Source: an uncultured Bacteroidales bacterium (GTDB taxonomy: Bacteria > Bacteroidota > Bacteroidia > Bacteroidales > UBA3663). From it: a DNA stretch of 64,000 bases. Position numbers and translations under genes: made by a program. How positions within the stretch are numbered: position 1 is the first letter of the stretch; every line of letters begins with the position of its first letter. A model generated the notes under the pieces. That model had not been told where the DNA came from and made no database searches. It worked only from the letters and a program-made list of their open reading frames with translations. Shown one piece after another: positions 53,670 through 61,678 of the stretch. The stretch spans positions 1 through 64,000 of the forward strand of contig CAJOLH010000015.1 in the NCBI GenBank assembly GCA_905235375.1, written 5' to 3'.

Positions 53670-55270
53670 ATAAATTCAATCATCTACTCTATCCTATACT
53701 GCGACATAGTATGCGATGCATGCTTGTGTTGTGTCTTGCACTTTCCTTGGGCTTTCTAACCAATATAGCCCTGGGGCAGGCTGTTTCGTCGGTGCTTCTC
53801 CCATTCCATGAGGGTAACAATTTGACATATAGCTTAACCACCGAGACCGCTGTGGGGTCGGGTGACTATACTGCCTATTATCTTACCGCAAATCGGCATG
53901 GCATACTCAGCACCGACGCCAATACATCCTATCTGCGTGCGGCGATGAACTATAACTTCCGACGTGGACGATGGTCGGTCGATGCATGCCTCGATGCACA
54001 GGTACAGACGAATGCCTACAGCAAATATTTCATCCAGCAAGCTTACGCCGACCTCACCTGGTCGTGGATTACGTTGGGTGTCGGTAGCCGCGAGTTTTCT
54101 CCCGTACTGCGCGACATTCGTCTGAGCAGCGGCAGCACCATCTGGAGTGGGAACTGCCGCCCTATCCCCAGCGTCTATCTCATTACCCCCGATTTTGTCA
54201 CCATCCCAGGCACAAAGAAGTGGCTGCAGGTGTATTTTGAAGGAAGTTTCGGGAAGTTGCTTGACGACGACTACAAGCGCGACCGTTACGCCATCTATCG
54301 TGTCGGCAAAAGCGGACAAGCAGAGTCGTTCCTCACCACCGACGTGTGGTTTCATCAGAAGAAACTGCATCTGCGCACCAACCCCGACAAACCCTTCGTT
54401 TTCTACGTGGGATTTGACCATGCAGCCTATTTCGGAGGCGAGTCCTACAATAGCGAATTTCGAGGAGAAACCACTTCGTTCTCTCCCCGACTGAAGGACT
54501 TCTTCAAGGCCTTTTTCATCTCCGGCGGTGACAGCAACTCTCCCACTGGCGACCAGGCTTTCTTCTACGGCAGTCATCTCGGTGCAGAGTGTTTCCGTCT
54601 CGATTACCAATGGGGAGGTACCGACAGCAAACAGCAGCGTGTTGGAATCTATTTGGAAAATCTCTTCGAAGATGGTTCCAGCATAGCCAAGCTGAACGGC
54701 TGGGATGGACTGTGGGGTTTGGAGTACCACAACAGCCAGCACGAGACTTGGATTCAGGGCATCGTCATCGAATATTTACAGACCACCAATCAAAGCGGTC
54801 CCATTCATTGGGACCGTGAGGATTGGTCAGACAGTTTTGGTCCCGACTTTGGTGAGGGGCGTGCAACGGGTGCCGATGACTACTACAATAATTACTATTA
54901 TGCCGGCCATTGCTACTACGGCCTTGGGTTAGGCACACCCATGATCAAATCGCCCGTCTATAACGCCGATGGCTACCTGCGTTTCACCGACAATCGCATC
55001 CGTGCCTGGCACCTCGGCATCGAAGGTTCTTTGACCAAAGCTGGTTTGTCCAACATGGGCTATCGCATTCTCAGCAGCTATCGTCGTTCGTGGGGCACTT
55101 CGTACGTCCCATCTTCTTCTATCCGCGATGCTTTCTGCACGATGATCGAACTGAATGCAGGCTTTGGTCATTGGTCAGGAAAGATTGCTTACGCCATGGA
55201 TCATGGCGACCTCCTCGGCAACAATCACAGTTTCAATTTCAGCATCTCCTATCATGGAAAGATTTTATAA
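53666..55270 (+). CDS. wzi: Capsule assembly protein Wzi family
   Basis: 534 residues. A long signal sequence (about 1-38, ending ALGQAVSS), then amphipathic beta strands across the whole length, ending in NHSFNFSISYHGKIL, as expected for an outer-membrane barrel. Wzi-family marks include AYYLTANRHGILSTD near the start, VGSREFSPVLRDIRLSSGS and RPIPSVYLITPDFVTIPG. Wzi holds surface polysaccharide at the outer membrane. The DDYYNNYYYAGHCYYG segment near 412 is an unusually Tyr-rich loop. The 10-base word array begins right after its stop. Confidence 0.87.
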   Translation: MNKFNHLLYPILRHSMRCMLVLCLALSLGFLTNIALGQAVSSVLLPFHEGNNLTYSLTTETAVGSGDYTAYYLTANRHGILSTDANTSYLRAAMNYNFRRGRWSVDACLDAQVQTNAYSKYFIQQAYADLTWSWITLGVGSREFSPVLRDIRLSSGSTIWSGNCRPIPSVYLITPDFVTIPGTKKWLQVYFEGSFGKLLDDDYKRDRYAIYRVGKSGQAESFLTTDVWFHQKKLHLRTNPDKPFVFYVGFDHAAYFGGESYNSEFRGETTSFSPRLKDFFKAFFISGGDSNSPTGDQAFFYGSHLGAECFRLDYQWGGTDSKQQRVGIYLENLFEDGSSIAKLNGWDGLWGLEYHNSQHETWIQGIVIEYLQTTNQSGPIHWDREDWSDSFGPDFGEGRATGADDYYNNYYYAGHCYYGLGLGTPMIKSPVYNADGYLRFTDNRIRAWHLGIEGSLTKAGLSNMGYRILSSYRRSWGTSYVPSSSIRDAFCTMIELNAGFGHWSGKIAYAMDHGDLLGNNHSFNFSISYHGKIL

Positions 55271-55280
55271 GTTATTTAGG

Positions 55281-55470
55281 GATTCTAAGGGATTTGAAGG
55301 GATTCTAAGGGATCTTAAGGGACGAAAGTTTCTAAGGGATTCTAAGGGATTATTAGAGATTATAAGGGAAATTAAGGGACGTTTGCTCTGCTTCTACAAC
55401 TGGACAAGGCAAATGCTTCGTCCCCAAATATCCCTTAATATCACCAAATATCCCTTAATATCCCTAATTC
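55281..55470. repeat. Opposed arrays of a 10-base word
   Basis: Array A covers 55281-55320 (GATTCTAAGG, GATTTGAAGG, GATTCTAAGG, GATCTTAAGG) and 55331-55380 (TCTAAGGGAT twice, TATTAGAGAT, TATAAGGGAA, ATTAAGGGAC). Array B at 55421-55470 is inverted (TCCCCAAATA, TCCCTTAATA, TCACCAAATA, TCCCTTAATA, TCCCTAATTC). Every unit is exactly 10 bases. The arrays can pair across a 40-base spacer. Array B encodes the signal peptide of the next gene. Confidence 0.8.
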
Positions 55471-55862
55471 TTCTCCTTCTTCTCCCCTCCTGCAATGTGG
55501 GAAGTGACATCGGCGGCCTCTTTGGCAGATGGCAGATCACAACCATCCAGACACCCGATAGCATCGCCACGCCTACCGACCTCTTCTACGATTTCCAGTC
55601 GAAGGTTCATATAGCGCACGTGCTCTACGAAGACGAGCATCGCACGCTCGATTTGCACGGTCTGGCACGTCAGGAGGGCGATAGTCTCTTCATCAAGTAC
55701 CTGCCGATGGATGATACCGGCAACACGATGCGGGAGTTCATATCCAATCGTTTTCTCATCGAGGACGATTATAACGACGTGCGTTTCCACATCCTGCGTC
55801 TCGATGGCAGCAGGATGATACTCGAACGAGGAAATCGTCGATGGGAATTGCGCTCGTATTAA
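55413..55862 (+). CDS. Small lipocalin-like lipoprotein
   Basis: 149 residues from the ATG at 55413 (MLRPQISLNITKYPLISLIL). The signal ends in LLLLLPSCNVGS, a lipobox with the modified Cys near residue 28. The mature part is beta-rich (IGGLFGRWQITTIQTPDS, HRTLDLHGLA, RWELRSY), as in lipocalin-like Bacteroidota lipoproteins. No ligand can be named. The in-frame region upstream is repeat DNA and not part of the gene. It is the last plus-strand gene of the locus, converging on the DUF4886-like gene one base away. Confidence 0.72.
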   Translation: MLRPQISLNITKYPLISLILLLLLPSCNVGSDIGGLFGRWQITTIQTPDSIATPTDLFYDFQSKVHIAHVLYEDEHRTLDLHGLARQEGDSLFIKYLPMDDTGNTMREFISNRFLIEDDYNDVRFHILRLDGSRMILERGNRRWELRSY

Positions 55863-55863
55863 G

Positions 55864-56871
55864 TTATTCTTCGAGCAAAATGATGCGCTCTTCCTTTGCG
55901 TCGCCCGAGAGATAGTAATTCCTGCGTATTATGGGCCAACGATAAACGGGTTGCTTCAATTTCAAACCCGAAGGGGAATAATATTCTGTTTTATAAACAA
56001 TGTTTTCAGAGAGTCGCTCCCAAATCAAGGTGTCGTGACAAACATCGTAAGCCACTTGCTTGATGTATTCGAAGTCCGAGGCCGTGTGTATCGTATCCGT
56101 GATGGCACAACGCTCGTTCTCTACAATCGAAACGCCCAATCTCGGTGCCAGCAGCATTTCATAAACAAGGTCACTGACCGCCTCGGCTGCAAATGCCGAC
56201 AGATGATACCCGTCACTCGTCAAATCAAGGCTATCGTTAAGCGCTGTCAGACGCAAGCGTTTAATCAATTGCTGGCTATGGATAATCATGTCAATCCTAT
56301 CAGCAAAGTCATTTCTCACCGCCAATGTAGTTTGTTCTATTGCATAATCCATCTTCTGCTGAGAGAAATCATAGTTACTGAAATTCGGATGACTTGAATT
56401 TCTACCATAACTCCACGTAGCATGCCAGGCAATTCGAGCCTGTGGCTGATAGCATTCTATCGAATCGAGCATCATCTGAAGATTAGGTTTCACCGTATCA
56501 TATAGGCCAGAGGTTCCTGAAGCCTGCTGCAGTGTAATCACTTCCCATTGCTTCATCTTCAGTACACTGTCAATCCGCACATGCTGGGTCTCTTGCCACG
56601 CTCCCGATTCAGGGTCAAATTCAAAAAGCGAACACTCTCGACCTCCTTTCTTCATCGTCTCGCAATATTGGTCAAGCGTTGCTCCCGGGCGATACAGATA
56701 GGCCACATCCAACTCCCCGCTTCCCCTATCGGGCAGCAGGTAAGGCAGAAGCTGAAGCATATTCTCAGTAAAACTGTTTCCGATGCCAAGCAGATGCAAT
56801 GGTTCGGCATTAATATGGTTTGAAGCGAATAGCCACAGCAACAAAATAAGCAGTTCACGTGTGCATTTCAT
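55864..56871 (-). CDS. SGNH/DUF4886-like secreted hydrolase, second copy
   Basis: 335 residues from the ATG at 56871 (MKCTRELLILLLWLFASNHI), preferred over an upstream Met because it begins the signal peptide and lies just downstream of the promoter. Block I is LLGIGNSFTENMLQLLPYLL with the Ser; TLQQASGTSGLYDTV and AWHATWSYGRNSSHPNF follow; the Asp-x-x-His block is SDGYHLSAFAAEAV. It is a paralogue of 48328-49338. It is transcribed against the capsule genes from its own promoter, so it is regulated apart from them. Esterase activity on a surface glycan is inference. Confidence 0.75.
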   Translation of the reverse strand: MKCTRELLILLLWLFASNHINAEPLHLLGIGNSFTENMLQLLPYLLPDRGSGELDVAYLYRPGATLDQYCETMKKGGRECSLFEFDPESGAWQETQHVRIDSVLKMKQWEVITLQQASGTSGLYDTVKPNLQMMLDSIECYQPQARIAWHATWSYGRNSSHPNFSNYDFSQQKMDYAIEQTTLAVRNDFADRIDMIIHSQQLIKRLRLTALNDSLDLTSDGYHLSAFAAEAVSDLVYEMLLAPRLGVSIVENERCAITDTIHTASDFEYIKQVAYDVCHDTLIWERLSENIVYKTEYYSPSGLKLKQPVYRWPIIRRNYYLSGDAKEERIILLEE

Positions 56872-56894
56872 CCGTCGAATGACTTTTTCGGGGG

Positions 56895-56925
56895 CAAATA
56901 TACAAAGTTTTTTGCAACGCACAAA
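56895..56925 (-). promoter_or_regulatory. Promoter of the minus-strand SGNH-like gene
   Basis: On the minus strand TTTG (56922-56925), 19 bases, then TATATTTG (56895-56902), about 24 bases before the ATG at 56871. The short distance supports that start codon. Confidence 0.75.
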
Positions 56926-56955
56926 ATTTTTTCGCGATTTTTTCGTTTATATGAT

Positions 56956-59330
56956 ATGAAACCGAAGATTCAATTCCTCCTCATACTCATCGGCTGCCTC
57001 TTGGCGGCTCGACCCGTCATGGCTTCGGTCGGCGAATGGCATAGTTATCGCAACGTCGGCACCTACGACCAGGTGGCCCTTCTCGGCGACAACCTGTATA
57101 TCTTGACCGACGGCAACCTCTTCGTCACCGACACCACGCTCACCGAGTTCACCAGCCTCTCCCGCCTCTCGCTGCTCAGTGGCAACACGATCTCAAAAAT
57201 AGCGGTCACTCCCGACCATCAGCAGCTCGTCCTGCTCTACAACGACGGCCTCATCGACATCATCGATGCCGACGGCAGCACCATCTCCATCATGGATCTG
57301 CAGACCAAGAGCCTGACAGCCGATAAGCAGCCGCTCGGCATAACCTTCAGTGGCGATGAGATGATTGTGGCAGCTGAATTCGGATTCTATCGCGTCAGCC
57401 TGTCGTCCTACAGCATCGTCGATTCCTTCACCACGCCATCATCCTGCAACATCGCCTTCTATTGGAAGGATGCTTGGTATCGTTCGGTGCGCGGCCACGG
57501 CCTGCAGCGCTGTCCGACAGCAAGCAATGCCAAGCAGGAGTCCAACTGGACAACAATCCAATCCGACACCATCATCTCTGCCCTGACATTCTATACGCCT
57601 GATAGCACGGAACATTGCTGGGTACTTGCCAACGACAAGAACGTCAACGTGCTCGATGCTGACGGCAAGACGATACGACGTTCAGCACGCGGTTGCTACA
57701 CTTCGCTCATCCAAGCGGGTCGTTACATATTCATGGCGGGTAGCGGGTTCACGCTTGCCGACCCTGAGACCTACGACATCAGCGTCTGCCAAAACGGATA
57801 CCTCCAGCAAAGCATCAGCATCTGTGCGCTCTCCGACGACACCTTCTTCACTTCGGTCGCTTCCACTGGACTTTTTTGCTTCAAACTCACCTCCTTCAAC
57901 CGATGGGCATCATTCGACTATGAACTGCTGGCCGATGGCATCACAATATCCGAAGTCTTAGGTTCCACGGCGCTCTATGCCGGACTGCTCGGCAACGGTC
58001 AGTTCGTAGCCACCAACTCCAAGCGCATGTGTCTGACCAACTACAATGCCATGGCGCGTACTATGGGCGACATCTCCATCTACCATCCTGACGATGACCG
58101 ATGGACCACCCGAAACTATCGCGAGGTCATCAATCAGGGCAAAGCTGATGGACTGGATGTGTTCCAAGGCATTTCTGCTTTTGCTGCCGACCCGCTCGAC
58201 GATGACAGCTATTACATCAGCACCCTGCAGCGCGGTCTCTTCCACTTCAAGGGAGATTCGCTCATCCAGTGGATCGGACAAAGCACACCCGAAGCCTATC
58301 CCGACCAAGCCACCAGTCGCATCACCGCTGTCTATCCCGACGAGAACGGTTACCTTTGGGTAGCGTGTCCCTTCACCGACCATCTGTTCCGCAGCCTCTC
58401 ACCCCAGGGACAGTGGACCTGTTATCCCATCTCCGGCTTCCCCGCAGCATCCAACATCCACCGCATCCTGCAGGCCAGGCACGACAACTATCAGTTCAAG
58501 TGGCTCCTGTGCGACTATCCCTACCAGAGCAGCAAGGTGGCGATGTACTACGACCATGCGACCCCTGCCAACCTTTCCGACGACCAGAGTGCCTATTTCA
58601 GCATCCTCGTCGATCAGGATAACAACCAATATTCCACCATCAACTACTTCTTCGACATTGCCGAAGACCTGAACGGTGCCATCTGGTTGCTTACCACCAT
58701 CGGCCCCCTCGTCATTGACGATCCCTATACCACCTTTACCTACGCGCAGAATAATCCCGGCTACGGCAAGGTACGCCGTGTGAAGGTGCCTCGCAACGAT
58801 GGCACCAACCTGGCCGACTATCTCATGGAGTCGGCATCTTGCACCTGCATCGCTGTCGATAACCTCAACCGCAAGTGGATCGGCACTCTCGGCAGTGGCC
58901 TCTTCCTGCTCAGCGAGAAATCGAGCATTTCGACACCAGCAACGCCCCGCTTTTCTCCAACGACATCCTGTCCCTCTCGTTCGACCCAGAGACATCGGTG
59001 CTCTATATCTCCTGCGAAAGCGGCATACTCACCTATCAGACCGATGCCTGGCAGGGAGAGGCGGATTTCAGCAATCTCTATTGCTATCCCAACCCCGTGC
59101 GTCCCGAATATAGTGGCGAACTGCGCATCATGGGCCTCATGGACAATTCGCAGGTCACTGTCACCGACGTAGCGGGCAACCTCATCATGCGCACCCAAAG
59201 CGTCGGCTCTTCCATCACCTGGAATCTCCGCGACAGCGACGGTCGGCGCATCAAACCAGGCATATATATGATTCATGGTGTCGATTCGGAAGGTGAAAAG
59301 GGGAAAATCTGCAAGTTTCTGGTGCTTTGA
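56956..59330 (+). pseudogene. porZ: PorZ, T9SS component, with one frameshift
   Basis: The two frames give about 790 residues. Signal peptide (IGCLLAARPVMA), then two-component-regulator-type beta-propeller repeats starting VGEWHSYRNVGTYDQVALLG and QLVLLYNDGLIDIIDADGS. The C-terminal part carries NLYCYPNPVRPEYSGELRIM, VTVTDVAGNLIMRTQS and RRIKPGIYMIHGV, the characteristic PorZ tail. In Porphyromonas, PorZ sits at the cell surface and presents anionic LPS to the PorU sortase. The frame breaks near 58921 at GAGAAATC; one more A restores SEKIEHFDTSNA, so an indel error in AAA/AAAA is plausible. Confidence 0.8.
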
Positions 59331-59408
59331 GCGAAAAATATTTGCCTTTAGGCAATAATATTCGCAATAATACGTTATAGATACATAAACACCACTGATT
59401 TGGGCTCT

Positions 59409-60479
59409 ATGCAAGATAACACTATACAGCAGCCCACCGATGCAAGCATCATACTGACCTATCGTTGCCCGATGCGTTGCGTGATGTGTAACATCTGGAA
59501 AAATCCGACTCGCAAAGAGGAGGAAATCAAAGCTGCTGACCTAAAGACCTTACCGCAGCTCAAGTTCATCAACTTGACAGGCGGCGAACCATTCATTCGA
59601 GAAGACCTCCCTGACATTGTCGAGGAGTGCTATCGTCATACCAGTCGCATCGTCATCTCCACCTCCGGCTGGTTCGAGGAAAAGGTTATTGATCTTGCCA
59701 AGCGTTTCCCAAACATTGGTATTCGCATCAGCATCGAAGGACTGAGCCAGAAGAACGACGAGCTGCGTGGCCATCAAGGCGGTTTCGACCGTGGTCTCCG
59801 CACGTTGCTCAAGCTCAAGGAAATGGGACTGAAGGATATTGGCTTCGGCTGCACGGTCTCGAACAATAATTCGGCCGATATGCTGTCGCTCTATCAACTT
59901 TCGCTCAGTATGGGCATGGAGTTCGCCACGGCTGCCTTCCACAACAGCTATTACTTCCACAAGGACGACAACCAGATTACCAACCGCGAGGAAGTGTGCC
60001 GCAACTTCGAGAAGCTCATCAATATGCAGCTCAAGGAGAAGCATCCGAAATCGTGGTTCCGCGCCTGGTTCAACATGGGACTGATCAACTACATCGAAGG
60101 AGGCCGTCGTATGCTCCCCTGCGAAGCGGGCTCTGCCAACTTCTTCATCGACCCCTGGGGAGAGGTTTATCCGTGCAATGGCCTCGAAGAGAAATTCTGG
60201 AAGCAGTCGATGGGCAACATCCACCATGCCGACTTCATGACCATCTGGCAAAGCGAGGAGGCACAGGAGGTGCGCCGCAAGGTACGCTGCTGCGCCAAGA
60301 ACTGCTGGATGGTGGGCACCGCAAGTCCAGTGATGCACAAGTACATCAAATATCCGCTCCGATGGGCACTGCGCAACAAGGTGCGCTCGATGCAGGGCAA
60401 GCCTGCGTGTCTCGACAAGACATGGTGTGACGTCGGACAAGATCCCCGCCAAGGTGACCTAAACCCTAATCGCTCGTGA
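59409..60479 (+). CDS. Radical SAM protein with SPASM domain
   Basis: 356 residues from the ATG at 59409 (MQDNTIQQPTDASIILTYRC). The [4Fe-4S] motif is CPMRCVMCNIW (CxxxCxxC, about 20-27), followed by INLTGGEPFIREDLPDIVEE, ISTSGWFEEK and GIRISIEGLSQKNDELRGH. The C-terminal SPASM region has MLPCEAGSANFFIDPWGEVY, PCNGLEEKFW, MGNIHHADFMTIW and CCAKNCWMVGT, giving auxiliary cluster Cys. Such proteins modify peptides or sugars. No precursor peptide gene is visible beside it. It lies between PorZ and a glycosyltransferase, whose GTG start overlaps its stop. Confidence 0.87.
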   Translation: MQDNTIQQPTDASIILTYRCPMRCVMCNIWKNPTRKEEEIKAADLKTLPQLKFINLTGGEPFIREDLPDIVEECYRHTSRIVISTSGWFEEKVIDLAKRFPNIGIRISIEGLSQKNDELRGHQGGFDRGLRTLLKLKEMGLKDIGFGCTVSNNNSADMLSLYQLSLSMGMEFATAAFHNSYYFHKDDNQITNREEVCRNFEKLINMQLKEKHPKSWFRAWFNMGLINYIEGGRRMLPCEAGSANFFIDPWGEVYPCNGLEEKFWKQSMGNIHHADFMTIWQSEEAQEVRRKVRCCAKNCWMVGTASPVMHKYIKYPLRWALRNKVRSMQGKPACLDKTWCDVGQDPRQGDLNPNRS

Positions 60480-61573
60480 AGAAACAAAAGAACCGCATAG
60501 TTGTAACCGGCACACGCGGAATACCCAACATCATGGGTGGTGTCGAGACGCATTGTGAGGAGCTCTTCCCCCGACTGGTGGAAGAGGGTTATGACGTAAC
60601 CGTTATTCGACGCTCCAGCTATTGCCACGACCACCTCTCGCATTGGCGGGGCGTCAAGCTCATCGATATCGACGCCCCACGCAAGAAGTCGTTCGAGGCC
60701 ATCATCCACACGTTCAAGTCGGTTATTCGTGCCAAAAAGCTCAATGCACAGATTATACATATCCATGCCTGTGGTCCAGCGCTGCTTGTCCCGATGGCTC
60801 GTATGTTGGGGATGAAGGTGGTCTTCACCCACCATGGACAAGACTACGACCGCGTCAAGTGGGGATGGGTAGCCAAAATGATGCTTCGACTGGGCGAAGC
60901 CATGGGCTGCATCTTTGCCAACCGCGTCATCGTCATCAGCCAGGGCATCCGCGACATGGTGAACCGCAAATACAGCATTACCCGTAAGATGCACCTCATC
61001 TACAATGGTGTGGCAACCCCAGAGGACATCAACGAGCCCGGCTACTTCAGGCATCTCGGCATCGAGCATGGCAAATACATCCTGGGCATGTGCCGATTTG
61101 CCCCCGAGAAGAACCTTCACCAGCTTATCCAGGCTTTCTCGAAGATCGATTCCCACGGCTACAAGCTCGTCATCGCCGGCGACTCCGACTTTGAGGACTC
61201 CTATTCCATCAAGCTGAGAAAGATGGCCAAGGAAAATGGTGTCATCCTGACAGGCTTCATCAAGGGACGCCGACTGCACGCGCTGTTGAACCATTGCCGC
61301 TGCTATGTGCTGCCTTCTTCGCACGAAGGATTGCCCATCGCGCTGCTCGAAGCCATGTCCTACGGCGCACCAATCCTCGTAAGCGACATCCCTGCAAATC
61401 TCGAAGTGGGACTGCCCCGCGACAATTACTTCCATTGCAACGACGTACTCGAGCTCACTGCCAAACTACAGGAAACCGTCGATATGCCGTATGATAAATG
61501 TGCCTACGACATGGAGAAATACGACTGGAATGTCATCGCCCAGCAAGTCAGCGAGGTTTATCGCAGCCTCTAA
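60476..61573 (+). CDS. GT4 glycosyltransferase with DUF1972-type N-terminus
   Basis: 365 residues from a GTG that overlaps the upstream stop (GTGA). The start IVVTGTRGIPNIMGGVETHC is the DUF1972/rhamnosyltransferase-type N-terminus. IHIHACGPALLVPMARMLG, VVFTHHGQDYDRVKWGWVA and VISQGIRDMVNRKY follow. The donor domain has LGMCRFAPEKNLHQLIQAFS and SHEGLPIALLEAMSYGAPIL (EX7E). Coupling with the radical SAM gene suggests both act on the same glycan or glycopeptide (inference). Confidence 0.88.
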   Translation: MKKQKNRIVVTGTRGIPNIMGGVETHCEELFPRLVEEGYDVTVIRRSSYCHDHLSHWRGVKLIDIDAPRKKSFEAIIHTFKSVIRAKKLNAQIIHIHACGPALLVPMARMLGMKVVFTHHGQDYDRVKWGWVAKMMLRLGEAMGCIFANRVIVISQGIRDMVNRKYSITRKMHLIYNGVATPEDINEPGYFRHLGIEHGKYILGMCRFAPEKNLHQLIQAFSKIDSHGYKLVIAGDSDFEDSYSIKLRKMAKENGVILTGFIKGRRLHALLNHCRCYVLPSSHEGLPIALLEAMSYGAPILVSDIPANLEVGLPRDNYFHCNDVLELTAKLQETVDMPYDKCAYDMEKYDWNVIAQQVSEVYRSL

Positions 61574-61591
61574 CGAACATTTATAAATAAT

Positions 61592-61663
61592 ATATAGCAT
61601 CTATAGCAACTATAGCTCATATAGTAACTATAGCTCCTATAACTTCTATAGCTCCTATCCCCT
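61592..61663. repeat. Array of a 9-base word
   Basis: Eight 9-base units in exact period: ATATAGCAT, CTATAGCAA, CTATAGCTC, ATATAGTAA, CTATAGCTC, CTATAACTT, CTATAGCTC, CTATCCCCT. The array fills most of the 105-base gap between the glycosyltransferase and the PorZ-like gene. No promoter consensus was seen in the gap. Confidence 0.8.
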
Positions 61664-61678
61664 ATAAGAAAAAACTAC

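Noticed and set aside
55155..55412. Upstream extension of the small lipoprotein gene
   Set aside because: It overlaps the Wzi gene and the repeat array; the lipoprotein signal begins at the ATG at 55413.
59342..59355. TTGCC-TTTA-GGCAA hairpin after PorZ as a terminator
   Set aside because: The stem is only five pairs and no T run follows; read-through to the radical SAM gene is likely.
60167..61435. 422-codon open frame antisense to the radical SAM and GT4 genes
   Set aside because: It spans parts of two well-supported genes on the other strand and has no recognisable motif.
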